Shown here piece by piece: positions 43,010 through 53,958 of a stretch of 64,000 nt of DNA. The stretch's first letter is position 1; every line of letters starts with the position of its first letter. The position numbers and the translations under genes were made by a program. The notes under the pieces are model-generated. The model was not told where the DNA came from and made no database searches. It was given only the letters and a program-made list of their open reading frames with translations. Origin of the DNA: Lentibacter algarum (GTDB lineage Bacteria > Pseudomonadota > Alphaproteobacteria > Rhodobacterales > Rhodobacteraceae); the NCBI RefSeq assembly GCF_040580765.1, contig NZ_CP158687.1, forward strand, positions 2,046,001-2,110,000, written 5' to 3'.

Positions 43010-44664
43010 CTCGGGTCGCGCCAGCGGTTCGCAATAGGGTAACGACGGTCCAACCAAAAGGCGCTCGGGGTGAGACGTGTGCCAGGAGCTGACTGGAAGC
43101 GCTTATATTCGCTGATATAGATCAGATGCTCGATGCGCTTCACTGTGTCCCGCTCATGCCCAGCCTCCACACAATCCGCAACGGATTGGTCGTGGTCAAC
43201 CAGCCGCTCAAGAATGTCATCCAACACATCATAAGGGGGGAGGCTGTCTTCGTCCTTCTGGTCAGGGCGCAGCTCTGCAGACGGCGGTTTGTCGATGATC
43301 GTTGTGGGGATCACCTCACCTGCACGACCTTGCATCCAGTCGCGGTGATTGGCGTTGCGCCAACGGCACTGCTCAAACACGCGGGTCTTATAGAGGTCTT
43401 TGATCGGGTTATACCCACCCGCCATATCACCATAAATCGTAGCGTAACCGACCGCGACTTCAGATTTATTGCCAGTGGTCAAAAGCATCTCGCCAAATTT
43501 GTTGGACATCGCCATGAGCAAAAGCCCACGCAGGCGAGACTGGATGTTTTCTTCAGTGACATCTGAGGCATAGCCCTCAAAAAGGGGCGCAAGCGTCTCA
43601 CTCACAGCATCACGGCCTGCCTTGATTGGCACGATATCGTAGTGACAGCCAAGCCGCGTCGCGATGTCTTTGGCGTCTTTCAAAGACGCCTGCGACGTAT
43701 ACTCCGATGGCAGCATCACACAGCGGACATTCTCCGCACCCAGCGCATCCACAGCGATGGTCGCAACAATCGCGCTATCCACTCCTCCAGAGAGCCCCAG
43801 CAAGACTTTCTTGAAGCCCGTCTTACCCATATAGTCGCGCAAACCCTCGACCATGCAGCGGTAGTCCTGTTCCCAAGCGCTTGGCAAGCTGACCATGTCA
43901 CCCTTGACGATTTTCCAGCCCTCGCCCGTATCGGCAAGCTCAACAACACGCATCTCTTCGTCAAACACACCCATCTGATGCGCCAGCGCGCCATGCGCAT
44001 TCAATGCAAATGAGCCGCCGTCAAAGACCTGATCATCCTGACCGCCGACCATATTCAGATAAATCAGCGGCAACTCTGTCTCGACCACACGCCCGACCAT
44101 ATGGTTGAGCCGCGTCTCATGCTTGCCGCGATAGTAAGGGCTGCCATTGGGCACGAGCAGGATTTGCGCTCCACTTTCCTGCAGTGTTTCGCAAACGTCA
44201 GCATGCCACGCATCCTCACAAATTGGACTGCCGATACGCAACCCGTTCACCGTATAAGGCCCACTCATCGGCCCCACATCAAAAATACGGACCTCATCAA
44301 AGACAGTTTCATTGGGCAAATGATGCTTGAGCACCCGCGCGCTTACTTTGCCGTCCTGCAGCACATAATAAGCGTTGTAAAATCCAAGTCCTTGAACCGC
44401 AGGCCCCCCAATGGCCAACGCAGGGCCATCGCTGCATTCAACCGCCAAAGCCTCAATCGCCTCAATCGCCGCCTGATGAAAAACAGGCTTCATTACAAGG
44501 TCTTGCGCGTTGTAGCCTGTGATAAACATCTCAGGCAGCGCAAGCATATCCACACCCGCATCCCGGGCTGCCTGCCAGGCAACAAGCGCCTTGGCCTTGT
44601 TCGCAGCGATGTCGCCAACGGTTGGGTTGAGCTGTCCCAGCATGATACGGAATGTCTTGGACAT
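43006..44664 (-). CDS. nadE: NAD synthetase, glutamine-dependent
   Basis: A 552-residue two-domain enzyme converting deamido-NAD to NAD with glutamine nitrogen. The N-terminal nitrilase domain has catalytic Glu in ALPEMFITGYN, Lys in LKHHLPNETVF and Cys in GSPICEDAW; the C-terminal synthetase has LGLSGGVDSAIVA (ATP pyrophosphatase P-loop) and TTGNKSEVAVGY. The frame extends to 44778 but SKTFRIMLGQLNPTVG is the family start. Follows NadD in the pathway. Confidence 0.95.
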   Translation of the reverse strand: MSKTFRIMLGQLNPTVGDIAANKAKALVAWQAARDAGVDMLALPEMFITGYNAQDLVMKPVFHQAAIEAIEALAVECSDGPALAIGGPAVQGLGFYNAYYVLQDGKVSARVLKHHLPNETVFDEVRIFDVGPMSGPYTVNGLRIGSPICEDAWHADVCETLQESGAQILLVPNGSPYYRGKHETRLNHMVGRVVETELPLIYLNMVGGQDDQVFDGGSFALNAHGALAHQMGVFDEEMRVVELADTGEGWKIVKGDMVSLPSAWEQDYRCMVEGLRDYMGKTGFKKVLLGLSGGVDSAIVATIAVDALGAENVRCVMLPSEYTSQASLKDAKDIATRLGCHYDIVPIKAGRDAVSETLAPLFEGYASDVTEENIQSRLRGLLLMAMSNKFGEMLLTTGNKSEVAVGYATIYGDMAGGYNPIKDLYKTRVFEQCRWRNANHRDWMQGRAGEVIPTTIIDKPPSAELRPDQKDEDSLPPYDVLDDILERLVDHDQSVADCVEAGHERDTVKRIEHLIYISEYKRFQSAPGTRLTPSAFWLDRRYPIANRWRDPS

Positions 44665-44818
44665 AGCGCCCTCCAAAGCAAAACTTGACCGCTGATTTAG
44701 CACAAACTCAGCCAAGGGAAAGAAGAACCCGTTGCCCCCGCGGCCCTGCTCGCATAACTTTCCCCTAAACACTGGCATTTGCGCTCAAGAACTGGCCAGA
44801 GAACAGGACGGATAAACT

Positions 44819-46252
44819 ATGACCTTTCGCACCAAAACCTTTACCCTGACAGCCGCGCTCACCCTTGCGCTTTCATCTGCCGCTTTTGCCCAAGATGGCC
44901 AAATTTCAACCAAACAATATGATGACGGCGGCGTTTACGAAGGCACATTCAAAGACGGCCTCCAGCACGGCACAGGCACGTACCGCCTCCCCAATGGGTA
45001 TGAATACACTGGCGACTGGGTCGGCGGTGAGATCAAAGGACGCGGAACAGCCCGCTTCCCCAATGGATCGGTCTATGAAGGCGAGTTTGAAAAGGGCAAG
45101 CCACAGGGCGTTGGCAAGATCGTGTTTGCCGATGGCGGAACCTATGAAGGCGGATGGAATGAAGGCAAGATTGTCGGCCAAGGTGTCGCCAATTACGCCA
45201 ATGGCGTGCGCTACGAGGGCGCATTTCTCAACGCTCAGCACCATGGCAACGGCGTCATGACCTCGCCGAGCGGATACATTTATGATGGCACATGGGTGAG
45301 CGGTGAAAAGGACGGTTCTGGGCGGATCACCTACCCAGACGGTGCGGTCTATGTGGGCCAAGTGGCGGCAGGCGAGCGCGCCGGTGAAGGCAAGCTGACC
45401 ATGCCCGATGGCCTCATCTATGAAGGCACCTGGGCTGCTGGCCAGATCGGCGGCACAGGCACGCTCACGCAATCTAACGGCGATGTCTTTGAAGGCGAGC
45501 TCGTTCAAGGCCGCCGCGAAGGCAAAGGCCGCGTCACATACGCCAATGGCGATACCTATGAAGGTGATTTCGCAGGCGACAAGCGCCAAGGCCAAGGCGT
45601 TTTCAAAGGCGCAGATGGCTACGCCTACGAAGGCACATGGACAGACGGGCGTATTGAGGGCGAAGGCCGTGTCACCTATCCTGATGGCTCGGTCTACGTC
45701 GGCCAGTTCCGCGCCGATCAACCCGATGGAAAAGGCACCATAACTTACGCAGACGGCTCCACATTCGAAGGCGATTGGGTCGCTGGGGTGATTGAAGGCA
45801 ACGGCAAAGCCACCTATGCCAACGGAGTTGTGTATGAAGGCGGCTTCAAAGGCGCGCAAAACGACGGCTTTGGTATCATGACCTACGCCGACGGCTATCG
45901 TTACGAAGGCAACTGGGCCGCAGGCCAACGTGAAGGCGATGGCAAAGCAACCTACCCTGACGGCACCGTCTATGAAGGCAACTTCACGCGCGGCCAGCGT
46001 GCAGGTCAGGGCAAAATAACCATGCCTGATGGCTTCACCTATGAAGGCGCATGGGTGAATGGCGAAATTTCTGGCCAAGGTCGCGCCACCTATGCCAATG
46101 GCGATGTCTATGAAGGCCTGTTTGAACGCGGCAAACGCCAAGGCGCAGGCACTATGACATATGCATCAGGCACGGCAGAAACAGGCGACTGGAACAACGG
46201 CATTTTGGCTGGAACCGAAGCGCAACCCACGGCTCAAACCGCCGATCAATAA
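44819..46252 (+). CDS. Exported MORN-repeat protein, 18 repeats
   Basis: A 477-residue protein with a Sec signal peptide (FTLTAALTLALSSAAFA, to about residue 24). The remainder is almost entirely MORN repeats with a 23-residue period (GxxYEGxxxxGxxxGxGxxxxxx): I count 18 full units from residue 38 to about 451 and one degraded unit at the end. MORN repeats form an extended beta sheet and usually mediate protein or lipid contact. Periplasmic or surface location and a binding role are inferred. AGGA lies 9 bases before the ATG. Confidence 0.8.
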   Translation: MTFRTKTFTLTAALTLALSSAAFAQDGQISTKQYDDGGVYEGTFKDGLQHGTGTYRLPNGYEYTGDWVGGEIKGRGTARFPNGSVYEGEFEKGKPQGVGKIVFADGGTYEGGWNEGKIVGQGVANYANGVRYEGAFLNAQHHGNGVMTSPSGYIYDGTWVSGEKDGSGRITYPDGAVYVGQVAAGERAGEGKLTMPDGLIYEGTWAAGQIGGTGTLTQSNGDVFEGELVQGRREGKGRVTYANGDTYEGDFAGDKRQGQGVFKGADGYAYEGTWTDGRIEGEGRVTYPDGSVYVGQFRADQPDGKGTITYADGSTFEGDWVAGVIEGNGKATYANGVVYEGGFKGAQNDGFGIMTYADGYRYEGNWAAGQREGDGKATYPDGTVYEGNFTRGQRAGQGKITMPDGFTYEGAWVNGEISGQGRATYANGDVYEGLFERGKRQGAGTMTYASGTAETGDWNNGILAGTEAQPTAQTADQ

Positions 46253-46300
46253 TGGACGATTAGACGTCGCGCATGGCAGGCCGAGGCATAGGTCTCTCTG

Positions 46301-48697
46301 TCATGCGCGTCTCAGTCTAAGGGCGTTGCTGACCACAAAAACAGAGCTCAATGCCATCGCCCCAGCCGCCAGCATGGGCGAAAGCAACCAGCCCGTCAGC
46401 GGATAGAAAAGCCCCGCAGCCACAGGAATGAGGGCTGCGTTATAGGCAAACGCCCAAAAGAGGTTCTGTCGGATATTGCGCATCACCTTGCGGGCAAGCC
46501 GTACGGCGACAAGCGCTTTATCGGGGGCGCCCGTCATCAAGACAACCTCGGCGCTCTCGATCGCCACATCCGTACCTGTCCCAATCGCAATCCCAACGTC
46601 CGCCGCCGAAAGGGCGGGAGCATCGTTGATACCGTCCCCGATAAAGGCGACTGGCCCCGTCAATTGCAGGTTACGGATCGCCTCCAGCTTACCCTCAGGC
46701 ATCACTTCGGCAATCACCTCATCAATGCCAGCCAGACCCGCCATGTACCGCGCAGCCACCACGCTATCCCCCGTGATCATCACAGTTTTTAGGCCCATAT
46801 CGTGCAGTGCTTTGACGGTTGCTCTGGCATCAGGCTTCAAAGCATCCGACACAGCCATAAGCGCCGCAATCTGGCCGTCTATGGCGGCGTAAGACACAGA
46901 CTTGCCCGCCGCCTCCAAAGGGCTTGCATCACCCCCAAGCGCAACGCCGCGCTCGCGCATCAACCGCGCCGTGCCGATCAACACCTCGCGCCCCTCGACA
47001 GTGGCCATAACGCCCTGCCCCGCGATGGCTTCAAAGCTCTCTGAAACAGGCAAAGCGCCCTCAGATGCGGCGACAACAGCGCGCGCCACAGGGTGCTCCG
47101 AGCCCTGCTCCGCCGCCGCCACAAGCCGCAATACCTCATCTTTTTCAAAGCGACCAAGAGCCTCAAAATCGGTGAGCTTCGGTTTGCCCTCAGTCAATGT
47201 CCCCGTTTTGTCAAAGGCAACAGTGCGCACCTCTGAAAGCCGCTGCAGCGCATCGCCCTTGCGAAAGAAAACGCCAAGCTCGGCCCCGCGCCCCGTACCC
47301 ACCATGATCGACATCGGCGTCGCCAGCCCCATCGCACAAGGACAGGCAATAATCAGCACCGAAACAGCAGCGACCATAGCGGTGGCAATCTCCGCTCCAA
47401 AAGCCAGCCACGCCAGCAGCGTGAGCACAGACAGCCCCATGACAACTGGCACAAACCACATGGTCACACGATCGACCAGCGCCTGTATCGGTAGCTTCGC
47501 CGCCTGCGCCTCTTCTACCGTGCGCACAATCCCTGCAAGGACCGTGTCTGCCCCGACTTTCTCCGCAAGCATCTCCAGCGCCCCCGCGCCGTTCACAGTT
47601 CCCGCAATCAGCGCGTCACCTTCAGATTTGCGCAGCGGCAGCGGCTCGCCCGTCAGCATGCTCTCGTCCACATGGCTCTCGCCGCGCGCCACAGATCCGT
47701 CCACAGGCACACGCGCTCCAGGGCGCAAGCGAAGCATATCCCCGACGATGACATCGCTGATGTCAGCCTCCTCGAAGCCCTCCCCGCGCTTCACCTCAAC
47801 ACGCGTCGGCGCAAGCTCGACAAGCTTGGCAATCGCCTCGCCCGCCCGCCCCTTGGCACGCGCTTCCAAATATCGGCCCAGCAAGATCAGCGTAACAATG
47901 ACAGCCGCCGCTTCAAAATAAACCGCGCGCGTGCCGCTCGGCAGCCAGCTCGGTGCAAAAGTGGCAATGGCCGAATAGGCATAGGCGGCCATTGTCCCAA
48001 CCGCGACGAGTGAGTTCATATCCGGCGCACCCTTGAGCAAGAGGGGCAAGCCAACCGTATAGAACTTCCGCCCTGGCCCAATCAGCACAGCGCTTGTCAG
48101 CACAAACTGGAATACCCAAGAGGCTTGCATCCCAACATTGGCCATAACCCAATGGTGAAACGGCGGATAAAGATGCCCGCCCATTTCAAGAAGAAAGACA
48201 GGCAAAGCCAAAACCAGCGCGATGATGAAGCTCTGCTTCAGCCCGCGGATCTCCTCGGCCCGTCGCTCGGCAGCGCTCGGCCCAGCGCCTTTTTGCTCAG
48301 CCGCATAGCCCGCACTTCGAACAGCCGTAATGATGTCTGCCTCTGAGACAACCCGCTCCAGATACCGCACGCGGAGTTCCCCCGCCGCAAAGCTCACATT
48401 GGCCTCGTTTACGCCGTCCAAAGCGCGCACCGCCGCCTCAACACGCCCCACACAAGACGCACAGCTCATGCCCTGAATGACAAACACAGCATTCTCGATA
48501 CGCGCAGGGTAGCCCGCCTTGGCCAAAGCCTGCGTGACCTCATCCAAACCGGCTGCACCCAATTCTAGGCTCGCGCGCTTGGTCGCTAGGTTCACAGACA
48601 CATCTCGCGCACCGCTGACCCCCACAATCGCCGCCTCCGCGCGGCGCACACAGCCTGCACAGCTCAACCCTTGGATTTGCAGTTCAATCTTGCTCAT
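46301..48697 (-). CDS. copA: Heavy-metal P1B-type ATPase, CopA-like copper exporter
   Basis: A 798-residue P-type ATPase. Two N-terminal HMA domains have GLSCAGC (C13, C16) and GMSCASC (C79, C82). Eight membrane helices, the metal motif IACPCAMGL, the phosphorylation loop FDKTGTLTEGKP and the hinge GDGINDAPALS are visible. CPC plus Cys-x-x-Cys HMA pairs fit Cu(I) export. No cueR-type regulator or chaperone is beside it. Confidence 0.93.
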   Translation of the reverse strand: MSKIELQIQGLSCAGCVRRAEAAIVGVSGARDVSVNLATKRASLELGAAGLDEVTQALAKAGYPARIENAVFVIQGMSCASCVGRVEAAVRALDGVNEANVSFAAGELRVRYLERVVSEADIITAVRSAGYAAEQKGAGPSAAERRAEEIRGLKQSFIIALVLALPVFLLEMGGHLYPPFHHWVMANVGMQASWVFQFVLTSAVLIGPGRKFYTVGLPLLLKGAPDMNSLVAVGTMAAYAYSAIATFAPSWLPSGTRAVYFEAAAVIVTLILLGRYLEARAKGRAGEAIAKLVELAPTRVEVKRGEGFEEADISDVIVGDMLRLRPGARVPVDGSVARGESHVDESMLTGEPLPLRKSEGDALIAGTVNGAGALEMLAEKVGADTVLAGIVRTVEEAQAAKLPIQALVDRVTMWFVPVVMGLSVLTLLAWLAFGAEIATAMVAAVSVLIIACPCAMGLATPMSIMVGTGRGAELGVFFRKGDALQRLSEVRTVAFDKTGTLTEGKPKLTDFEALGRFEKDEVLRLVAAAEQGSEHPVARAVVAASEGALPVSESFEAIAGQGVMATVEGREVLIGTARLMRERGVALGGDASPLEAAGKSVSYAAIDGQIAALMAVSDALKPDARATVKALHDMGLKTVMITGDSVVAARYMAGLAGIDEVIAEVMPEGKLEAIRNLQLTGPVAFIGDGINDAPALSAADVGIAIGTGTDVAIESAEVVLMTGAPDKALVAVRLARKVMRNIRQNLFWAFAYNAALIPVAAGLFYPLTGWLLSPMLAAGAMALSSVFVVSNALRLRRA

Positions 48698-48811
48698 ATC
48701 GCACCCCTTTGATCCTGCCTAAGCCTTCCAGCAACAGGAAGGTCAAGGCCAGAGAGCGTCCCGCCTGCATTTTCTCGAAAATTGGGGGTTTATCTCGTCA
48801 AATCCCGCTCC

Positions 48812-48817
48812 TATAAC
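48812..48817 (+). promoter_or_regulatory. Likely -10 element of the leuA leader transcript
   Basis: TATAAC lies 7 bases before the ATG at 48825, so transcription would start at or next to the ATG. The -35 region (48789-48794) is weak. No ribosome site precedes the leader ATG, which fits a leaderless transcript. Confidence 0.4.
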
Positions 48818-48824
48818 TTCTCAC

Positions 48825-48914
48825 ATGAACACGCAGACACATATCACGCTCTTTTCAGCCGGCGCCCTTTGCGCAGGGCCTGCGTCTGCTCTTCTCCTTC
48901 TAAGCTGCCTCTGA
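48825..48914 (+). CDS. Leucine-rich leader peptide of leuA (LeuL-like), 29 residues
   Basis: A 29-codon frame directly upstream of leuA, with seven leucines: positions 9, 15, 23-26 and 29. Codons 23-26 are CTT CTC CTT CTA, a run ending in a rare Leu codon. The stop overlaps the left arm of the hairpin at 48908-48943. A ribosome stalled at the Leu run would cover this arm, as in leucine attenuators. The frame is too short to be found by ORF length alone. Not proven to be translated. Confidence 0.7.
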   Translation: MNTQTHITLFSAGALCAGPASALLLLSCL

Positions 48915-48943
48915 GCGTGCCTCATGGTGCACGCGCTCAGAGG
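48908..48943 (+). promoter_or_regulatory. Hairpin of the leuA attenuator
   Basis: CCTCTGAGCG (48908-48917) pairs with CGCTCAGAGG (48934-48943), extended by TGC/GCA with a 2-base bulge (932-933), loop 921-928. Its left arm contains the leader stop codon. No T-run follows, so it may act as a Rho-dependent site, a translational switch, or an antiterminator partner with a second structure in 48930-48990. Confidence 0.6.
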
Positions 48944-48999
48944 AGATGACGGCCAGCGCCCCCCAGCTTAGACATTCACAAAACAGACTGAGATTAGAT

Positions 49000-50562
49000 A
49001 TGACATCCGCATCAGACCGCGTCTTCATTTTTGACACAACTTTGCGTGACGGCGAGCAGTCGCCCGGCGCAACCATGACCCACGAAGAAAAGCTCGAAAT
49101 CGCCGAATTGCTTGACGATATGGGCGTAGACATTATTGAAGCGGGCTTTCCCATCGCTTCGGAAGGCGACTTCAACGCTGTTTCAGAAATTGCGCGCCGC
49201 TCTAAGAACGCAGTGATCTGCGGCTTGGCCCGTGCAAATTTCAAAGATATCGACCGCGCCTATGAGGCCGTCAAACACGCCGCACAGCCACGCATCCACA
49301 CATTTATCGGCACCTCAGAGCTGCACCGCGCCATTCCCAATCTTACGATGGACGAAATGGCTGAGCGCATCCACGACACAGTCACCCATGCCCGCAACCT
49401 CACAGACAATGTGCAATGGTCCCCGATGGACGCGACTCGCACAGAGTGGGATTACCTCTGCCGCGTGATCGAAATCGCCATCAAAGCGGGTGCAACAACC
49501 ATCAACGTTCCAGACACAGTGGGTTACACCGCCCCCATGGAAAGCGCTGATCTGATCAAACGGCTGATCGAAACCGTGCCAGGTGCGGATGATATTATCT
49601 TCGCAACCCACTGCCACAACGACCTTGGCATGGCCACAGCCAACGCCCTTGCCGCCGTCGCAGGCGGCGCGCGCCAGATCGAATGTACCATCAACGGCCT
49701 CGGCGAGCGCGCGGGCAACACGGCGCTCGAAGAAGTTGTCATGGCGCTCAAGACGCGGCACGACATCATGCCTTGGACCACAGGTGTCGACACCACCAAG
49801 ATTATGAACATTTCGCGCCGGGTCGCGGCTGTGTCGGGCTTTGCTGTACAATTCAACAAAGCCATCGTCGGCAAAAACGCTTTTGCCCATGAAAGCGGCA
49901 TCCACCAAGACGGCATGCTCAAAAATCGCGAAAACTTCGAGATCATGCGCCCTGAAGATGTCGGCCTCGCGGGCACGTCTCTGCCCTTGGGCAAGCACTC
50001 GGGCCGTGCAGCCCTGCGCGACAAGCTCGAGCACCTCGGGTTTGAAGTCGGTGACAACCAGCTCAAAGACGTCTTTGTGCGTTTCAAAGACCTCGCAGAT
50101 CGTAAGAAAGAAGTGTTTGACGACGATATCATCGCGCTGATGCGTGTCGGAGAGGCCTCGGAAAGTGACCGCCTCAAGCTCGTCACCCTGCGTGTCGTCT
50201 GCGGCACAGGCGGCCCAGCCGATGCAACCTTGGTGATGATGGTTGATGGCGAGGAAAAGACCGCGATTGAAAAGGGCGATGGCCCGGTCGATGCGGCCTT
50301 CAAAGCGATCCGCAAGTTGCACCCCAATACTGCACATCTTGAGCTTTATCAGGTCAACGCTGTGACAGAAGGCACAGACGCCCAAGCGACTGTTTCTGTC
50401 CGCCTTGAAGAAGACGGCAACATAGCGACGGGTCAGTCAGCGGACACAGACACAGTCGTCGCCTCCGCCAAAGCCTATATTCACGCTCTCAACCGCCTGC
50501 TCACACGCCGCGGCAAAACGGGCGAAGACCAAAAAGAAATCAGCTACAAAGACCACGGCTGA
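49000..50562 (+). CDS. leuA: 2-Isopropylmalate synthase
   Basis: First committed enzyme of leucine synthesis: joins acetyl-CoA and 2-oxoisovalerate. The 520 residues have the catalytic HMGL-type barrel with TTLRDGEQSPGATM (12-25), ATHCHNDLGMATANA and the N-terminal metal motif; the C-terminal domain (about 390-515) is the leucine feedback dimer domain. Start at MTSASDRVFIFD (49000) after a weak GAG site; an ATG at 48946 is in frame but sits with no spacing behind AGGAG. Preceded by a leader peptide and hairpin. Confidence 0.96.
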   Translation: MTSASDRVFIFDTTLRDGEQSPGATMTHEEKLEIAELLDDMGVDIIEAGFPIASEGDFNAVSEIARRSKNAVICGLARANFKDIDRAYEAVKHAAQPRIHTFIGTSELHRAIPNLTMDEMAERIHDTVTHARNLTDNVQWSPMDATRTEWDYLCRVIEIAIKAGATTINVPDTVGYTAPMESADLIKRLIETVPGADDIIFATHCHNDLGMATANALAAVAGGARQIECTINGLGERAGNTALEEVVMALKTRHDIMPWTTGVDTTKIMNISRRVAAVSGFAVQFNKAIVGKNAFAHESGIHQDGMLKNRENFEIMRPEDVGLAGTSLPLGKHSGRAALRDKLEHLGFEVGDNQLKDVFVRFKDLADRKKEVFDDDIIALMRVGEASESDRLKLVTLRVVCGTGGPADATLVMMVDGEEKTAIEKGDGPVDAAFKAIRKLHPNTAHLELYQVNAVTEGTDAQATVSVRLEEDGNIATGQSADTDTVVASAKAYIHALNRLLTRRGKTGEDQKEISYKDHG

Positions 50563-50576
50563 TCGCAAACGCTACA

Positions 50577-50604
50577 GGGGCGGGCCTGCGCAATGGCCCG
50601 CCCC
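50577..50604 (+). terminator. Hairpin after leuA
   Basis: GGGGCGGGCC (50577-50586) pairs with GGCCCGCCCC (50595-50604), a perfect 10-bp stem with an 8-base loop, 15 bases past the stop. T-run is absent. Confidence 0.65.
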
Positions 50605-50719
50605 GCCTAAACAGGCACACCAGGCTCTAACAGCCACGTGATTGGCCATTTGCCTTTTTCTACTGCATCAGGTTAGGATTAAGTCCTGTTATGCCGACGA
50701 TTGCGGAGATATTTTGCCA

Positions 50720-51388
50720 ATGCTCACCAGACGCCACTTTATCGCCACGGGCGCTGCCCTGTTCTCACAACCTCTCGTCAGCGGCGTCGCCCTTGCTGCG
50801 CCAACATCGCCCCCTTCGATGTGGGACCGTTGGGACGCGCAGATCACCCCAGCCAATTATGACCCTGCCACAACGAACCCGTGGGGCTTTCACCCGCGCT
50901 TCCTGCCACAAATGGTACAAGCCAATGCAGGGCTAACCGTGGGCGATGTGCATGTGGATGCCGTGGCACGCTATCTTTATCATATCCGCGAGGGCGGAAT
51001 GGCCATGCGCTACGGCGTCGCCATCGCCAAAGGCAATCTCTACGAGCCAGGCACCTATACGATCAAGGTCAAGAAAAAGTGGCCGACATGGACACCAACA
51101 CCCGCGATGATCGAGCGAGAGCCCGACAAATACGCTCAATACGAAGAGGGAATGAACGCAGGTCCAAGCAACCCACTTGGCTCACGGGCGCTTTATCTCT
51201 TTGATGGCAACCGCGATACCTTCCTGCGCATTCACGGCTCTCCGAGCCCCAAAAGCATCGGCGGGCGCGCAAGCTCTGGCTGTGTGCGCATGGTCATGGC
51301 TCACATCAACGGGCTGTATGACCAAGTGACTGTGGGCGCGACCGCGCATTTGCATCCAACCGAAGATACAATAACCGCCAGCGCCTGA
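50720..51388 (+). CDS. L,D-transpeptidase with Tat-like signal
   Basis: A 222-residue exported YkuD enzyme. The signal is MLTRRHFIATGAALF, with a Tat-type RRxF core. The catalytic signature is HGSPSPKSIGGRASSGCVRM (His, Ser, Gly, Cys-Val-Arg). The N-terminal part of about 130 residues (including NPLGSRALYLF) is the usual L,D-transpeptidase lead-in. ATG at 50720; upstream in-frame codons are not supported. A GATATTTT sequence precedes the ATG. Confidence 0.85.
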   Translation: MLTRRHFIATGAALFSQPLVSGVALAAPTSPPSMWDRWDAQITPANYDPATTNPWGFHPRFLPQMVQANAGLTVGDVHVDAVARYLYHIREGGMAMRYGVAIAKGNLYEPGTYTIKVKKKWPTWTPTPAMIEREPDKYAQYEEGMNAGPSNPLGSRALYLFDGNRDTFLRIHGSPSPKSIGGRASSGCVRMVMAHINGLYDQVTVGATAHLHPTEDTITASA

Positions 51389-53023
<1,635 letters not shown>

Positions 53024-53055
53024 CGCGCGCCGCGCCTTGCTAGGAAAGGCTCCAA

Positions 53056-53958
53056 TTGGCACATGAACCGCTCAGAACCGAAGACTTTTCAGGCCCGCTC
53101 AAGCGGCTGATACTGGTTGTTCTGATGTTGGTTCTGGTCGGGGTCTTTATCCTCTGGCGCATTGATAGCCCTCGCGTTGAGCGCTTCCGCATCGCGGTGA
53201 TCGACCGTGTTGTACCCAATTTCGATTGGGCCTTCACACCGGTCACAGGCGCCGCCAATCTGATCAAGGACTTTCAAAGCTACCGCAAAATTTATGATCA
53301 AAACCAAGAGCTTCGCCGTGAGCTTCAGCGCATGGAAAGCTGGAAAGAGGCCGCCCTTCAACTGGAGCAGGAAAACGCCCGCCTGCTGGACCTCAATAAT
53401 GTCCGTCTTGATCCACGCCTAACCTCGATCTCGGGCAATGTGCTCGCTGACAGCGGCTCGCCCTATCGCCAATCTGTGCTGATCAATGTGGGCGCGCGCG
53501 ACGGGATCCTTGATGGCTGGGCGGCAATGGACGGGATCGGGCTTGTCGGGCGCGTGTCGGGGGTCGGCGAGCGCTCCTCTCGCGTTCTTCTGCTCACGGA
53601 CGCAAGTTCACGTGTCCCCGTGACGGTGCAGCCCTCTGGTCAGCGTGGCCTGATCGTTGGTGACAATACGCTCGCGCCGCCCATCGACTTTGTCGAAAAC
53701 CGCGACTTGATCCGCCCGGGCGACCGCGTGGTCAGCTCAGGAGACGGCGATGTCTTTCCCTCTGGCGTTCTGATCGGCCATATCGCTGTGGATACGGGCG
53801 GGCGGATGCGTGTGCGCCTTGCCGCAGACTACGAGCGCCTCGAATTCCTGCGCATTCTGCGCAATTACGGAACTGAGCGTATCTCCGATCCTGGTCGCAT
53901 GGTCCTGCCCGAAGTCCTGCCAGAAACCGCTGCCACAGAGGCCGCCGCAAATGACTGA
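53056..53958 (+). CDS. mreC: Rod shape-determining protein MreC
   Basis: A 300-residue bitopic protein: short cytoplasmic tail, one membrane helix (LILVVLMLVLVGVFILW, about 18-34), a coiled coil (QNQELRRELQRMESWKE) and a beta-barrel periplasmic domain (NVGARDGILDGWAAMDGIGLVGRV). It links MreB to the wall-synthesis enzymes. The start is TTG at 53056 with AGGAAAGG 7 bases upstream; no in-frame ATG is near. Overlaps mreD. Confidence 0.93.
   Translation: MAHEPLRTEDFSGPLKRLILVVLMLVLVGVFILWRIDSPRVERFRIAVIDRVVPNFDWAFTPVTGAANLIKDFQSYRKIYDQNQELRRELQRMESWKEAALQLEQENARLLDLNNVRLDPRLTSISGNVLADSGSPYRQSVLINVGARDGILDGWAAMDGIGLVGRVSGVGERSSRVLLLTDASSRVPVTVQPSGQRGLIVGDNTLAPPIDFVENRDLIRPGDRVVSSGDGDVFPSGVLIGHIAVDTGGRMRVRLAADYERLEFLRILRNYGTERISDPGRMVLPEVLPETAATEAAAND

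Noticed and set aside
44906..46141. A 411-codon open frame antisense to the MORN gene
   Set aside because: It mirrors the 69-base repeat period of the sense gene, has no family sequence and no ribosome site.
46902..47921. 339-codon Ser/Thr/Ala-rich frame antisense to copA
   Set aside because: Low-complexity shadow of a clear P-type ATPase.
48946..49000. Upstream in-frame ATG for leuA at 48946
   Set aside because: AGGAG touches the ATG with no spacing and the extra 18 residues are not typical for the family; 49000 is preferred.
49315..50385. Long open frames (356 and 267 codons) antisense to leuA
   Set aside because: They are produced by the codon bias of leuA, which is clearly the real gene; no recognisable protein motif.
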